Origin: Lycocorax pyrrhopterus obiensis
Lineage: Eukaryota; Chordata; Aves; Passeriformes; Paradisaeidae
Direction: 5' to 3'
DNA: 64,000 nucleotides
Assembly: GCA_014706295.1 (NCBI GenBank)
Contig: JACSVZ010000004.1
Location: 9,210,465-9,274,464 of the forward strand
Part shown: positions 44,849-58,541 of the stretch, in pieces
Position numbering within the stretch: position 1 is the first letter of the stretch
Layout of the letters: each line of letters starts with the position of its first letter
Notes under the pieces: model-generated
What the model was told of the DNA's origin: nothing
The model's database searches: none
The model's input: the letters and a program-made list of their open reading frames with translations, nothing else
Position numbers and translations under genes: made by a program

Positions 44849-47800
44849 GAGAACACAATTGTTTATTCCAAAGGGGATAACTAGAAAGATGAAGGACAGA
44901 CTGACTGCTGGCATGGACAATGGCTCAAAGACATCTGTTCAACAGCTGACCCACACCCACTGCACAATGGACTGAAACATCTACAAATTAGCTACTGAAA
45001 TCCCCAGTTTATGGCTCAGTATTGTTTTAGTGCATTAAAAGACTGTGGGTTAAACTGTTGGAGCTTGGCAATGAAAGCACAGGGACAGACCAGAGCACTG
45101 GGGGTTCTGACCTCTTTGGTCTCACTATTCCCACCCACCAGCCAGAACTAAAATATTTAGAGAACTCAGGTTCAACAGCCGTGTTCTGTACATTTAATAT
45201 TACCAATATAAGCAATACAGAAGTGTTTCACTGGAGTATTGGGATTGAGGGAGGAACACTACTAAGACCTAAGCTGCTCTGGAAATAGGTATGTCCAGTA
45301 CTAAGAGAGATGTAAAATGTACATTTGCAACCCAGCTTTACCAACATTCCAGATTTTACAAGCACTTTGTGCAAATTAAACCAAAGGGTTGGGGCTGAGG
45401 CCCCAATACAATAAGGACTGAGGTTCCTTACCACAGCAGCCTGCCTGCAGTCCCATGACAGCACTGCAGCAAGCCAGTGCAATTGATGACTTGGCTTTAT
45501 CATAGCAACCAAACTCTTCAAATTCTTTGGTTTTTTTTACTAAAACGAGATAGGGTTTGGAACGATTGAACACCTGCCACTTCTCCGTCCTTCACTTATT
45601 GCCCATCTGCAGCTGACAAAAGTGTTAAAGGATACAAATAGAAGAGGGAAGAAAAGCAGAGCAGCAAATCTTTTCTTTGATTTGCATAGTTTCTCCAGGC
45701 ATAAATTCAGCAAAAGGCACAGATTTTCTCTCTACTGGTTTCCCTAGTCTAACAATTTGCAAAAGAAGCCAAGTCTAGAAGAATGGAATCACTCATCCTC
45801 GGTATCAAGGGCATCTCAAACGTTTCAACCTGGACTTCAGTATTAACTTTACGCACAGGTATAGGAGAACTGTGATATAAAGCTGCCAAATCCCAAATGC
45901 CCAGATCAAACGAACACTTACTCTTTAATTCATAAGGATGTGGATGTAAAGTAGAAAATTTCAGGCCCTCTGTAGGCAAGACATGAGTTTAGGACTCCTG
46001 AGACAACAGATCAAATACCACCTCTTCCCACCTAAGGTGTGACCTACGGCATCCTAAATTAGGCTTCCTCTTCCATCCCATCTCCCTACACTTGCTCTGT
46101 TGTGGGCATTATCTAAGGGAGGCTCGCTGTGCCTCTTTTCTTTTATATGCAGACAGTTCTGACCGAAGAATATTTTTTGTTTCCTTTTTCTTAATAAAAC
46201 CCAGAAATAAACATGTATGTCTTCCTCTCATAAGGCTCAGGTTGGAAGTTAGGGTGCCCCCATGGGCTGTGGGATGCTGCCACACAGCACAAGGATTTTA
46301 TGCACTATCAACCACACTCACGTGTGTCTCTCCTAACTTCCTTCATGCCCATTAAAAAAACCCAAACAAATAGGGCTTATTTTACTGCATTACTATGACA
46401 GGAAACAAGTCCAAAGTTATGCCTCCAGTGTGGGTTAAAAGATGTTTTAAACTCAGCTTGTGGTCTCTTACTACTGACACTCCCATTATGAATGATTGAA
46501 GGCTGCTCCTGCCACAGAGGTCACTACTCCATCACAGGTGGTTTGTCCAGCCTACGCTGCGCTTGGCAGTTGTATTTTTTAATCTGTGTTTTGCATGCTT
46601 GCAACAACTCACTGAGTTGTTTTACTCAGAGCAATGGGACCATTTAGACATCAGGAACATAAACCACTTCAAATATTTGCTATTACAGAATAACCCCAGT
46701 GTGGAGTGCCTGCACTACAAAGTAAGTACCCTGGGTAACTTCACCTGTAAATCTCTTTTTTTATTCTTAAATAATTTGTATTATGACTTACCATCTGATT
46801 CTGGGAGCTCTAGAAGAGATGGCATTGAGCCTGGGTGGGCAGAACAGGGACACTGAGAGAACTCAAGAACAGGACATGCACATCTTTCATCTTTCTTTCC
46901 CTGCTTTCATGCAATAAATCTCTCTGGCTCTCCAGCTCAGCCCTCCGCTCTGTCCTCAATGCAGATAAACGTGACCTCCATGATCTCATAGTCTTCTGAC
47001 CAAAACAAAACCTGAAACCCTCTCACTAAAATGTGATCCAGGGCCTCAGAGACAGTCCATATAAACACTTTTGGATCTCATCCTGCCATGTCTGTATTTC
47101 ACCATGGCTTTTAGTCACGCTCTTAAAACTCACACAAAAAGGCTCAGCCCTAGATATATTCCTTCACGGATCTGAAATCTCAGTTTGGGACTTGTTTGCT
47201 TGGTCCCCTTCTTTTCTTCTGAGCCAGATTTTAGTTGCTCCAAATAAAGACAAACCTAAAGAAATTCACATTTAGGCATTACTGAGAAATTGTCCTACGA
47301 GTGCCTATTAAAACTGACAATCCAGATGCAGCCTGACACAGGAGTCCTTAAATTGCTGATTGCTAGAAGCTAAAAGAGCAGGAGAGTTCTTGCTGTTCTT
47401 CCCTCAGCACTTAAAAGGCCACTATAGAGAATGACAATAATTGTATCTCATCTGAGAGTGTCCTTACTTAGTGTCTCATTATCACTTGTATCTTTTGAGG
47501 GGAGAGAAAATGGTCTTTTTGGTCTGTATCTTATTTTGTGCTTCCTGTATTCAAACAGTGTCAAGAAACAGACCAAATTTTCAACATGGTGGTGGGGAAA
47601 TGACACCTTTTCATATCCCGGAACCAAAAAGAAACAGACATTCCTAGGATCTGGCCCAAATTTTGAATATTCCAATTTTTAAAAAATGAAATAAAATCAG
47701 ACTCTCAGGTTTTCTTGCCTTACGAGTCACTGTAATCCCACCATTTAATGAAGAGGAGGCAAAAAAAAGCTTAACACAGACAATCACAATAAAAATAAGC

Positions 47801-50800
47801 ACACTATTCTTTGAAAAGGACAGAATTTCATCAACTCCAGCTCTTCCAAGCTAAGCTGAGTACTCAGCACTATGACAACAGCCTCCTGGCACGCTGTTCA
47901 AGGCCAAAAGAAACCAGTGAGTGTTTGTGCGGTCTCTGGGAAGGCAGCAGATCCCACACTCACCATCTGGCTGGAGCTCTTTGGAAGACAGGCACTTCCA
48001 ATAGAAAATCTCCAGGTTCTCGATTCGAGGTCGACAGGCAGAGCACAGCCTGCCTCACTGACAATAACCAGAACCACGCAGACCTTCAAATTCATCACAC
48101 CAAGAACCTTCTGTTGAGATAATTTCGTCAACTCTATTCATTACCAACGTGTCCCTGAGGATTCTGCCAGGAAGAGGCTGAAGCACAGCGTTTCTGCTTC
48201 TGGGTGTTTCATTATGGCACGAGTTCTCATCTAAGTGATTTGCCCCTAACAGAGATAAACATTGTGTTCAGCTGGACTTCTGCTGATAGCCAGAGCCCTG
48301 GGTAGGGCCAATCTTTTGTTCCTGTGACAACTATAGAGAGCATGTCTGGGTAGGAATTCAGATGAATTCTTGATTAAACATTACTGAACACAAGTGACAA
48401 GCATATGGGACAGAGTTTGCCCATCTTTACCCAATAAAGTTCAAGCTTATATATGCAATACACAGATTTTTTTTGTTCAGGTATTCTTTCTACTACACAC
48501 ACAGTTAAGACCATAGTGTCCTTGCCAAACTACTCTACGTTTTTACTACCTGAAAACATCAATCTAATTCTCCATTCAGGGAGCCTTACTACACAATTAT
48601 GACAAAATTGAGTGTTTTATTTCCACCCTGTAGAGAAATAATCTCTTGGCCTGTGGCTCCAAATCCACTCTCCTCTGTGTTTCATGGCTGTTCTTTAAAC
48701 CATATTTTTTACAGCTATGGAATTGATTTCGTGCCTTACAATTACTGCTGCCTTTGCCAGTTGCGATGCCCAGTCATCACTTAGGCTGGCAAATATTCTC
48801 CATCTGAAGCTATAAATATAGATAAGTATTTTATTTTGAGTCCTTTAATATCACCTGCCTGGCACCTTGCAGCAACTGCTAGGTATGACCAAAGAATCGT
48901 GGCAAATAAATCCCTATTTCCCAATATTGCAAGTCATCCTTGTAAGGCTGGTATGCACATTCAAGAGACATTTCATATTAACCTGTTACAAAGATAACTA
49001 TCTGCAACGCTTTTCACTATCCAAAGCTTCAAGCAAAATGTCTGTCAGCAAAATGTAAGTTCACCTCCGCTTTTTTTCAGAGGTAGAACTATTCCTTTTT
49101 CCCCTAAAATGCATTTTGATATCATAAAACTTTTTTTTCTTTTCTCCCTCCAGTGTAAAAATAACTTTGTCTTCCTTTCTCTACAGGCACTAGATTCAGA
49201 CAGATGTAGCTCTGGATGACTTTATGCCCATAAGTCATTAGTTTTAAGCAACTAGAAGTAACCTATAATATAGAAATAATCTTGCTTTCTACTCTAGTGT
49301 CTTTAGGGCCGATAGCAACGCAGGTTTTAGGTCCCCTACCAGTGTGCAAACCCAACCAAAACCACATTCTTAAGATTGCATTGAGTACTCACAGAACCTA
49401 CTGTGGCATTTGGCATTGATGCTTATGCTTCTTTTTGTGTTCAGGAAACTCATTTTGCTACCTTGCCATGAGATTTTTGGCCCACGTTTTGCAACACGTA
49501 ATACATATAAAGTCATACCAGATGTGCCTGCTTCAATCAGCACTACTTCAAGGAACTTAAAACTTTCATTTTGGGCTCCTACATGAATTTAGTATAAATT
49601 TAACAATTGTTATGACCAAAGTATGAACACTGAAACAAACTGCTCCGTCAGACTATTTGCTGTAGTTTGCTTAAAATGAACTGAATTATAATATAATCTT
49701 AAAACACTTAGGTCAGTTCAGCCATGCAACTGTATATTTTTCTCAGTTAACAGAGAACCCCACTGTCTTAAACATACACCATGCATAAGGCATGTGTTGT
49801 TACGCCTTGCCCACGCCTCTTCATAAACTGGTTCCACCCCAAGCCAGCACACACAGCTCCAAATGGGGACACTCCAGAAACAGCGTTTCTCTGGTATTTA
49901 CTCCAGCGATCCATAGTTAATCTCAGAAATTCTGTGATGTATTCCATCTATTCCTTAACACATTATATTAAATGTAAGCAATAATGCCATGCATGAGTTA
50001 TTCTCGCAGTGAAGCAAATTCTTCTCTGGCCCCAACATAAAAACTGGAGTGACATCTGCTGTTTCGCATGCAGCTTTAGAAAGATTTTTCATTTAGCAGC
50101 CATTTTAGTTAAACAGATCCTCTTAACACCTAAATCAGGACATGTGCACTCACACTCCCCTCAGAATTCTGCTCTTCTGTGGAACACTCATATAAAGAAC
50201 TCCTTGAAGGGATTTTACATCCACAAAGACATCAAGTGCATACAGGTTTTTTAAAATTTTATTTGATGCTATAATATTTCAGTACCCAAAGGAGGATTTT
50301 GCACAGCAATTTTTGTTATTAGAAATCTAAACTAATTTCTCTGCTGCTTTGCTTTGGAGATCAGTTCTTTATTTGGAAAAGCTCACACTATACCAACAAA
50401 AAAGAGGAGACCAGATTATTCAATACAGGGTTCAAGTATTCCACTTTCTTAGCATTTTGTATTATATTCTTCTAATTAGTTAATTTCAAAGGTAAGAAAC
50501 AGCAAGGGCATCTTCAGCTGCCTTAGCTACTACCCAAATAACCATGTTTCAGCTGAAAACAACTTTCAATTAGAAATGTTCCCAGCTGTAGAACATTAAC
50601 ACATCTGACTGGCCAGACCAAACAATTTATGGAACAAAAAAGAATAATTTATGGACAAATTCACATTTACAAGTAAAGTATCATGACAGGACAGTTCAAA
50701 ACCTGATTCAGCAGAGATATCTGGGTGAAACACAAAGCATGGAAGTCAGTGCAATGCTGATCACAACTACATGACACTTCAGTGATAAAGGGACAGGCAG

Positions 50801-51119
50801 TTTCAGGTCATGCTTTCTAGGATCATGATTTTAAATACCCAAAGTAAAAACTAAAAATCTAATTTTCCTTTCCTCGCCTCTACTGGTGATCCCAAAGAAG
50901 AAATACAGCATACCAGGGTTAAGGTACGTAAAACCAAGTGAAAAATTCGTCCTGCCTTTTTTAGTTACAGGAGAACTAAGTCCTTGCTTGCTTAAAAATG
51001 AAAAGCAAAAAAACCAGAAAAAAGGCTGGCATAGACAGACAGCCATTTCACACAACTCCCTGCTTAGCAGGCACAGTGCTGGTGCAAAGTAAATGTAGAA
51101 AAACTCACTTTTTGGAGTC

Positions 51120-51860
51120 ATCTCATGGACTGCAGCACACATGATGACGGAGGGGCCGTGGGTCAATCCTCTGTCTCTATCCAGTACATGTCCGTATCCT
51201 CAGACCACTCCTGAGGAGGCTTTTATGGGTGTGGGTAGGTGGTCTTCCTGTCTGAACTCCCTCGTGAAGTGTTGCTGGGCCATTCCCCTTCCCAAAGATA
51301 CTGGGAAGAGATCTCAGAAAGCGCCCATGTTCTGGAAGCTCCCCAGTCCTTAAGCACACCATCGACCCTTGGTTCTCCACAGGTAGTTCCCTGGAGTCTG
51401 TCCCGGAGGGGAGCAAGGCAGGCTGTCACAGGAGGCCTGGATAGCAACCATCAGCAACCACAGCTTTATATCACCCTTGCTGAAGAGAAGCCGGGTTTTT
51501 CTTTGCCCCTGCCTGTTTTCTGAGGTCATCTCTCTGGCTGGCTGATCTCTAGGGGTGCCTATCCCTCCTGAAGTACTCATTGAACAGGGAAAAACCCCAT
51601 TTTCTCAGCACCTTCCCCAGGACTAGGCTTTGCTGACAGCTCTAGTGCTCTTCCCTGGCTCCAGGTTTCATCAAACGCCGCGATTTCCCCACACCCCTCA
51701 GCAGCCTTCGTGAGGGCTCACAAAATGGCTCCCTGTGAGGTACTTCAGGAGCTCTGTGGGGAGCAGGGGGTTCCCGCCCCGTTCCAGCAGCTGCACCACC
51801 GGGCACAGCCCAGCCCTCAGCCCCAGGCCTGTGGCAGCCCTGCTTAAACACATCTAAAAA
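51120..51860. other. GC-rich patch, possible degraded LTR or promoter-like sequence
   Basis: This stretch is clearly richer in G, C and CpG than the DNA on either side, with GC-rich words such as GTTCCCGCCCCGTTCC near 51770. Several overlapping open frames of 70-94 codons result from the composition. I do not recognise a known repeat or gene. A solitary endogenous-retrovirus LTR, a lncRNA promoter or a local GC-rich island are all possible. Confidence 0.35.
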
Positions 51861-54800
51861 AGGGTAAAATGCCACTTGGCAGCGAGGAATTTAAGAGAAA
51901 AGTGTGGGAAACACGGCAGGAGAGGTTTATCTAGACCCAGGAGGTTTTTCATCCTGTTTTCTCCCTCTGTTGAGGTGAGGGGTGAGCAAGTGGCTGGGCA
52001 GGTGCATGGCGGGAAAAATATTAGTTACAAAGAGTAATAAATGAGGGTGAAATAGTTTTGCTTATGGCTCTTAAAGTCACAAAGTCTTCCAAGAACTGAA
52101 AGCACCACCATCCCTACAATTCCCTGAAAAAACCACTCAGCCATTGCCCAAGTGTACCATCCATCAGCAGAGCCTGCACAGCCCACACGCAAATGGTGAC
52201 TCAGGATCCTTCCGAGTCATCACCACGGATTAGGGAACTAATTTTTCCCCAAACCTCACATTTTTTTTTAACCAGGGCTAACAGTCTACCAATATCATAA
52301 AGCCTTAAAGGAAAAGAGACTAGACTTAACGGTTTATAAAAAGATTACCATAAGGAATAGCTGTTGACATCACAGTGCTGCCACACAAATGCTTAGCAGA
52401 CAGCACGTAATAGTATTAAAATAATAAGCAGCTAGTATTTAATGTGTATTTAATGTGTACCTGAAGAGAGCTGATGTTGTCAGGACAGAAAATAACAAGG
52501 ACACCAGTAATCAGTTTGCAGAAGGCAGACACACACAGCTGGGGCCTTCCAGGCACATGATGAAAGCTTGAATAAAAGCTTTTCATGTGCAAGCAGATTT
52601 AAAAGCTCAAGTTTATAGAGATGTTTGCAGTAAGGTATGAAAATAAAATGTGTTTAATGGTTAGGTCAAGAATAATGGAAGTCAGCAGAGTTAAACTACA
52701 AAGTTCCCAGCCCAGTCCTGGAACCTATTCTGCAATTAATTTTATTGGTGCCTGGAACAATGACATGGTGGCTCTACTTACATACACTGTGACTACATTT
52801 CTGCTTCCAGCATAAAGAATAAATCTGTATATGCTTTTGAGCTTATGATGTGCAAGACTGATTTAAACCAGGCAATGCATACAGACAAAAAGTAAAGGTA
52901 TTTCTTAACTGAGAATTTAAGATCACAATGTTACTGGTCAAAAAGTTATTTATTAGTACTGTGCAACTTGTCTCTGCTGGCAAACATAGAAATAACTCAT
53001 ACTTACAATAATGGATAAAAGCTACTAATATTCTAGAACTAACCATTGTAATATGGCTTCTCAAAAAGCCTGGCTGGCAGATTGTAAGCATGCTGGAGGC
53101 AGGCCCTTTGCAATAAAGTCCGACTGTTTCTGCATCTTCAGAACAGCAGTAAATGCAGATCCAGTTAAAAGTTCTTCCTACGACATTGACTGACTCAAAG
53201 ATACTGATTTTTCTGAGACTGAAGAGTGTAATACTTACATGACTCAGTTCACATGGCACTGCTGAAAATGTGATAAATACCACATTTTGCTAACCAGCAC
53301 AGCAACGTAAAGGCACAAGTAAAATTCAAGAGTTGAGGTTTCAGGTAAGGTGAATTGTTTCGTACAGGCTCTACTGTGCATGTGATATTCCAGGCACTAT
53401 TTTCCTTACAAGGTTTGACAGCAATCAATATTCTCTTTCCTTACTGGGACAGATTAACACTGTAATGGCTGGTCAGCCTAAAAAAGCCCAAACACTTGAA
53501 TTTAAAAAAAAAAAAAAATCAAGATAATAAACCAACAAACCAGTGTTACACTATAGTAAGGTTGGGTTTCCCTAACTCACAAATCTGTTTCTAGCCTGTC
53601 TGCAAGGATCATATGAACACCTACTCTGAAACGCAGAGCACGGACTCTGAAGACACGATACAGTAAGGATTGCTGACATGTCTGACATTGCTCATCTTGA
53701 ATTCCAACCATACCTGCACAGAGCTTTAAGGTCACATTTCTGTGTGTGTATGTACTGAAGATGTAAAGCAATAAATCATAATACCGGTAGCAACAGTGAT
53801 AAACTGCTGCTGGAACTTCAGAGAACAAGAAAATGCATCCAGTTCAATACAAAAAAACGTGGTGTTTTACCCAGCAAAATAATTTACGGAGTCTACATGA
53901 AATCCTGATCAAAGTTCCCTTAATGAAATGACTCTAATATTTTAGCAAGGATTTGAGTCATTTTAAAGTATCTCTTTCTTTGTTCCTGTGCAGCAAGTAG
54001 TTTTTCACTTTACATCTGGATCTTAAAACTCTTCACCCACAAATCTTTGTTCCCATTTTATAGATAGGAGAATAGACAGAAAAAGACTTTAGATATGGCT
54101 CAGAGTGACTCTACAAAGTCACAGATAAGAAGCAGAATCAATGAAAAATGGGTATTATGCATTCTTAACCAATGCCAAAATAATAATATTTAATGGTGCA
54201 TCTGCTTGAAATGGGTCATGATAGTAGAAAAAAAGATCCATTAATTAATCAGCATTTCACTTTGAAGTTTTAAGTATCAAATGGGAACTGAAACACCAAA
54301 TACTGAACTGAGGAGCAGCTATATTATACTGGCATCTACTTAAATATGTTGACCTGAGTGATTATATCAGCACTTCTTTATTTCTCCTTCTAGGCCTGGA
54401 GCACGAACACAGATGAGAAGGCTTGAAATGAATGTTCGTACTTCTTGTGCATTATCAGTAGAATTATTAAAGTTTAAATTAACAGCCTCTGAGCAATTTG
54501 CAGAAATCAGACATGACTAAGGTCATGATCAGAAAACACTTGTCTCTTAATACTTATGCAATGCTAATTTTTCCCACTGAACAAACTTCAAATACCAAGA
54601 GGAACAGGAATAAAACCAAAGTGGCTTCTCAGAGGCATTACAACTGAGGGTATTTCATTTTGTCAACTCTAAAACACAGGGGGAAACCCAGCCATTTTTG
54701 TACCCAAATTTTATCAGAAAACATGAAAGTTGAAAAAAGTTACTTTATGTTGCTGTTATATGAGAGACAAAATTCTTTTTACTTGGATTTTAAAAAGTAT

Positions 54801-56708
54801 CTGAAGTTGTATCCTCCTATGCTACCCCTCAAAGATGAGGCAACACTGAAGGTTCAAGCATACTGTAGTACAACTAAGAACTGTCCACAAACAGCAGAGC
54901 AAGCTGCTTATTTATCCTTTTTAACACAGTAGGAGAAAAAAAACTCATTAAAATTATCTATATATTCAACAGTGTTTTAGTTCAGGTATAAATGAATTTT
55001 TAGCTACTTACCAAAAATTAAATTTAATTTTTTCAGTTTTCTAATCTGTGACTTTCTTTGGGGGAGAATAAAAACCATTGTCAGCTCTGATTCAAGAGCT
55101 GTGATCCGACCTTCAGATACCAAGACAAAAGAACACTCACAACTACACCTACTTGAATATTGTTTTAATTTTCACTTCACAGCTGTAGTCGCTAAACTCA
55201 GCATTTTCACACTGCATAACAAGCTGCTATTATAGGAAGTAAAACAGTATAATTCAGCACTCTGAGCTGGAGAATCACAATTAGATGAAGCATTACCAAG
55301 ATTCTTCTGTGCCTTAAGATACACACCATCATTTGGCTTCATTATTCTTGATGTTTTCATATAGTTCATGGCATATGGGAGGATCAAGATATAAAAGCAG
55401 CCTTTTTAGTAACCAGCTTTGAACAGCCTCCATTCTCAACCCTTGTAACGTTCTTCCACAAGTCCCCAAAGGATGCCTTATAGCACTGAAGCAATCATTT
55501 CAGGTCATAAAAAGATAAGGAACTTTAAATAACTCTTCATTTTTTTTCCCAGTGAGAAAATGATTACTTATGCTCTTAAAATTAAAAGGACTTTGTACAA
55601 AAGGTCTGGAAAGATCTGGTTTTAATTACATATTACAAAACTGAGTTATACATAACAATTCTACTGCTGATATTAAATAAATATATTAAAAACTTAAGAG
55701 ACCAGGAAAAAAATAAGCAGACTAGACTACAACTGACTCGGATGTTTTCTGGAAACACACCATGAACAATTTGTCCCTTGTGACTGAAAACAAAGAGGGA
55801 GAAGAAAAGCAGCAGAGAAAATGAGCTTAAGTAAGAAACTCTAACACCCTTTTTGATCTTGCATGCAAGCTGAGAATAAGTTTTGATCATTCAGTCTACA
55901 GTCTTATTTAAAGATCAAAACAAGCCTGAGCAGCTTAAAGCCTTACTTCATTAAAAGAAGCCATGCACAGTCAAAGAGTTAATTGAATGGTAAGTGGGAC
56001 ATTCTTTCTTGCAGCTTTGCTTAAATGATAGAAACTTCATTATAGACTGTCCTGTATCCCACAGAAGACAATCAAGGTCCATTTGACAAAAGTTTTTTCC
56101 ACCCAGTCTGTCATTTCCTTTCAAATCTTCTATTAGCTACCTGCTACCTTAAGAGCTCCAGGTTAAGTTTTTATAACTTGTTAAATAAATTACATATACG
56201 AATTAAAATCTTTCAGCCATTTAGAAACAGAAACTGCATGCAGTGTATGGTGACAAAAAATTCAGAACAAAATTAAAAACAAGTGGCTCAGGGTATCTGC
56301 CAAGCCGAGCCTTTTTTACCTACAAAATTTAAAGTTTCAGTGATAAAGTTCTGCTGCAATACAAAAGTCTCTTTGAATGTGTAAAGCTTTTGCTGAGACT
56401 ATATAAATTCTAATACATGACATGTTTTCTCAGCAAGTGAATCCATTTTTCCCACTCCTTTGAAAATGCCACAGAGCTAACAAACATCCAAAACTTTCCT
56501 TAATGCAGAGGGAACAGGTTGAACATTTGAAAATGCTTGAGAGCACAGCAGATTAACAATGAGAAGAGTACTCAGTGGCCAACTGTTGAATTTAAAATTT
56601 CTGTCTGTTGTCCACATTGTAACCAATTCAAGTGTTTTAACACATTATACATTACCCTGCTTTCAACTCAGTGTCTTGCTATGCAACACAAATCACATAA
56701 GGTCAGAG

Positions 56709-57149
56709 CTAATTTGGATCTTCAATTATGTATGAAAGATCCAAAATCAGGTTGGCTGTCTCCAGAGCTACTTGCAGGCCACTGCACTTGGCAGCAAAGC
56801 AATCCAGAGTCAGGAGGTCAGCAACCTTTACTGAGGGCTCTTTAGGGCAGCCCTGTACAACAGGAAAGCCAGACTGGCCTTGCAGAAACCTCCAGCCAAG
56901 GTCCTCTGTGTTACCGTTCATCCCACAGCCGCATTTTGAAACTAAATCCGACCACTTTGAGACACAGGGAGAACGTGATGGAACAAACCAACAGTGCCCA
57001 TAAACCATGTCTGTAAGAATTTCTCCATCATCATGACTCAGAGAGCGAGCTACAGACTCCAGGGAACGGCAAAACCCATCAGCAACCAATTGGTACTGTG
57101 TCTGAGAACAATCTAGGTCTTTGAAAGTGCTGGCAGGCAGACTAGAACT
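56709..57149 (-). CDS. MKKS: MKKS exon 6, C-terminal part (residues 427-572) and stop
   Basis: The last MKKS exon encodes the C-terminal part of the equatorial domain. It reads SSSLPASTFKDLDCSQTQYQ, then ADGFCRSLESVARSLSHDDG, GEILTDMVYGH, LLTLDCFAAKCSGLQVALE and TANLILDLSYIIEDPN, ending in TAG at 56709-56711. The end aligns closely with the known human C-terminus TANLILDLSYVIEDKN. The acceptor on the - strand is TTTTTTAG before AGTTCT, chosen because phase 0 from exon 5 requires it. Residues just after the splice are the least conserved part. Confidence 0.95.
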   Translation of the reverse strand, partial: SSSLPASTFKDLDCSQTQYQLVADGFCRSLESVARSLSHDDGEILTDMVYGHCWFVPSRSPCVSKWSDLVSKCGCGMNGNTEDLGWRFLQGQSGFPVVQGCPKEPSVKVADLLTLDCFAAKCSGLQVALETANLILDLSYIIEDPN

Positions 57150-57602
57150 CTAAAAAAGAAACCAGAACCAGGAAAGCAAAGTTAGAACACTGTTTTACAG
57201 AAATTATTTTAAATTTTATGTATCATACTGCTGCATTTTTTCCCCGAAACAGATGGCTCAGTTCTAACTAAAAAATGTTTAAGTCATGATTATTCCACAA
57301 TAGGAAAGAGTCAAAGATGCATTATCATCTTTCAATATAAAAACTCTACATATTTTTAACACTTAAAAACATGCAATTATTATAATATATACCTAAAGAA
57401 AGATTAACAAGTACAAATACAGTATTAAAAAGATATAATTAAAACTGAGTGCTTCAAATAGACGCCTCTATTTTATATTAGTTCGCAAAAATGCCACATT
57501 AATCTAGAAAGAGACAAGTGTTTTAACTGCTACAGTGATTCTACGTAAATTCTTGTTTCTCAAGTATATTAAGCATCTTTAAAACCCTGATTTCTTACAT
57601 AC
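57150..57602 (-). other. MKKS: MKKS intron 5
   Basis: A 453-nt AT-rich intron between AAG|GTATGT and TTTTTTAG. Nothing else is seen in it. Confidence 0.9.
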
Positions 57603-57713
57603 CTTATGTCTTATGTACGAAGCCAGGTGAGCTTCTGTACAGCCCCCTCCTAATAATGCCAAAGGTTCCTTCATTGTTAACTGTAACACATGTTCTGCAG
57701 TTTCACAGACACG
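57603..57713 (-). CDS. MKKS: MKKS exon 5 (residues 390-426)
   Basis: This 111-nt exon has no long open frame of its own and was found by reading the - strand between splice sites. It encodes [20 protein letters not shown], then [17 protein letters not shown], close to human [19 protein letters not shown]. The GGGxxE segment corresponds to the conserved GGGAxE motif of the group II chaperonin equatorial domain. The acceptor is TTTTCAG before CGTGTC and the donor is CATAAG before GTATGT. It is 37 codons in phase 0. Confidence 0.95.
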
Positions 57714-58365
57714 CTGAAAATCATATGAAATTCTTGTCAGACATACCATGATTAATAAGATTTTTCCCCATTGAAAAAACCATTGGAATAAAATTCTCAG
57801 TAGTTTCTGGTACAGATTCCATAAACTTGAATTACATGTGGATATAAAGCTGCTGAGTGATTTCCAAAACCATGCTCACTTAATGAGAAATTGTCTTTAT
57901 TTGTCCACACTATAAAAAAGCAGAAATAAAAAGCTGCATTTTATTCCTTTTTTTTCAAAACGGGGCTATATGTAAAAAGTCAATCAGTATCAATGACATT
58001 TCCAGGCCAACTGTTCAATGCAAAACAATGCTTGACTATCATTGTATGTGTTGCTGCTGGCTTTTGGCTAGGCAGTTTTTATGTTCTCATAGACCAAGTA
58101 ATGAGAATGAAAGTATTTATCCAGCACTGGCCTCAAGAACAAGTGAAAGATGTGTCTGTCCCTAAACAACTTCCTGTATTAAAACAGAGGCATTAAATGA
58201 ACATGAGCACTTCAAGGATTTTGAAATCCTGGAAACAAATAACCTTCATTTATGTACTGAAAAAAATTATGTTTCTAAACTCAACATATTTAATATTTCT
58301 CAGTATTTTATTTTTCCATTAAAAACTTGACTTTCCAAGAAAAGATTCGAAGAAAATTTGCTTAC
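57714..58365 (-). other. MKKS: MKKS intron 4
   Basis: A 652-nt intron. A 67-codon open frame on the + strand (57993-58196) lies inside it and has no support as a gene. Confidence 0.9.
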
Positions 58366-58541
58366 CTTCAACTCATCCCAGGCTGTTTCACTTCTGTTAC
58401 AGAGTACCAGGCTGCAGATAACTGTGTCCTCTGGAATTAGATGTAGAAAATGCTTTGAAGCAAAACTCTCAACGCACAAATCTTTCAAGCTGCCATAACA
58501 GCCAGGAGACAACGAATGTATGGAAGTTACAGGCTGTGAAC
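58366..58541 (-). CDS. MKKS: MKKS exon 4 (residues 331-389)
   Basis: The 176-nt exon completes the split Gly331 and reads SQPVTSIHSLSPGCYGSLKD, LCVESFASKHFLHLIPEDT and VICSLVLCNRSETAWDELK. In human MKKS the same region has CYG-like NSYGSVKD and ICSLLLCNRNDTAWDELK. It covers the end of the apical domain and the return to the intermediate domain. The acceptor is TTGATAG before GTTCAC and the donor is TTGAAG before GTAAGC. Phases 1 and 0 fit its neighbours. Confidence 0.95.

Larger units (their letters stand above)
43741..56708. other. Intergenic and MKKS 3' flank, no separate gene supported
   Basis: About 13 kb, mostly AT-rich. It contains an A/C-rich tract at 44788-44848, a GC-rich and CpG-bearing patch at about 51120-51860, and an A run near 53502-53516. 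The right end must contain the MKKS 3'UTR. No canonical AATAAA on the - strand was seen by eye in the first kilobase past the MKKS stop; ATTAAA occurs at 55621-55626. Open frames are short and lack recognisable domains. Confidence 0.6.

Noticed and set aside
57993..58196. 67-codon + strand frame in MKKS intron 4
   Set aside because: It is short, lies opposite an intron, and has no splice or promoter signal. I judged the hydrophobic stretch to be chance.
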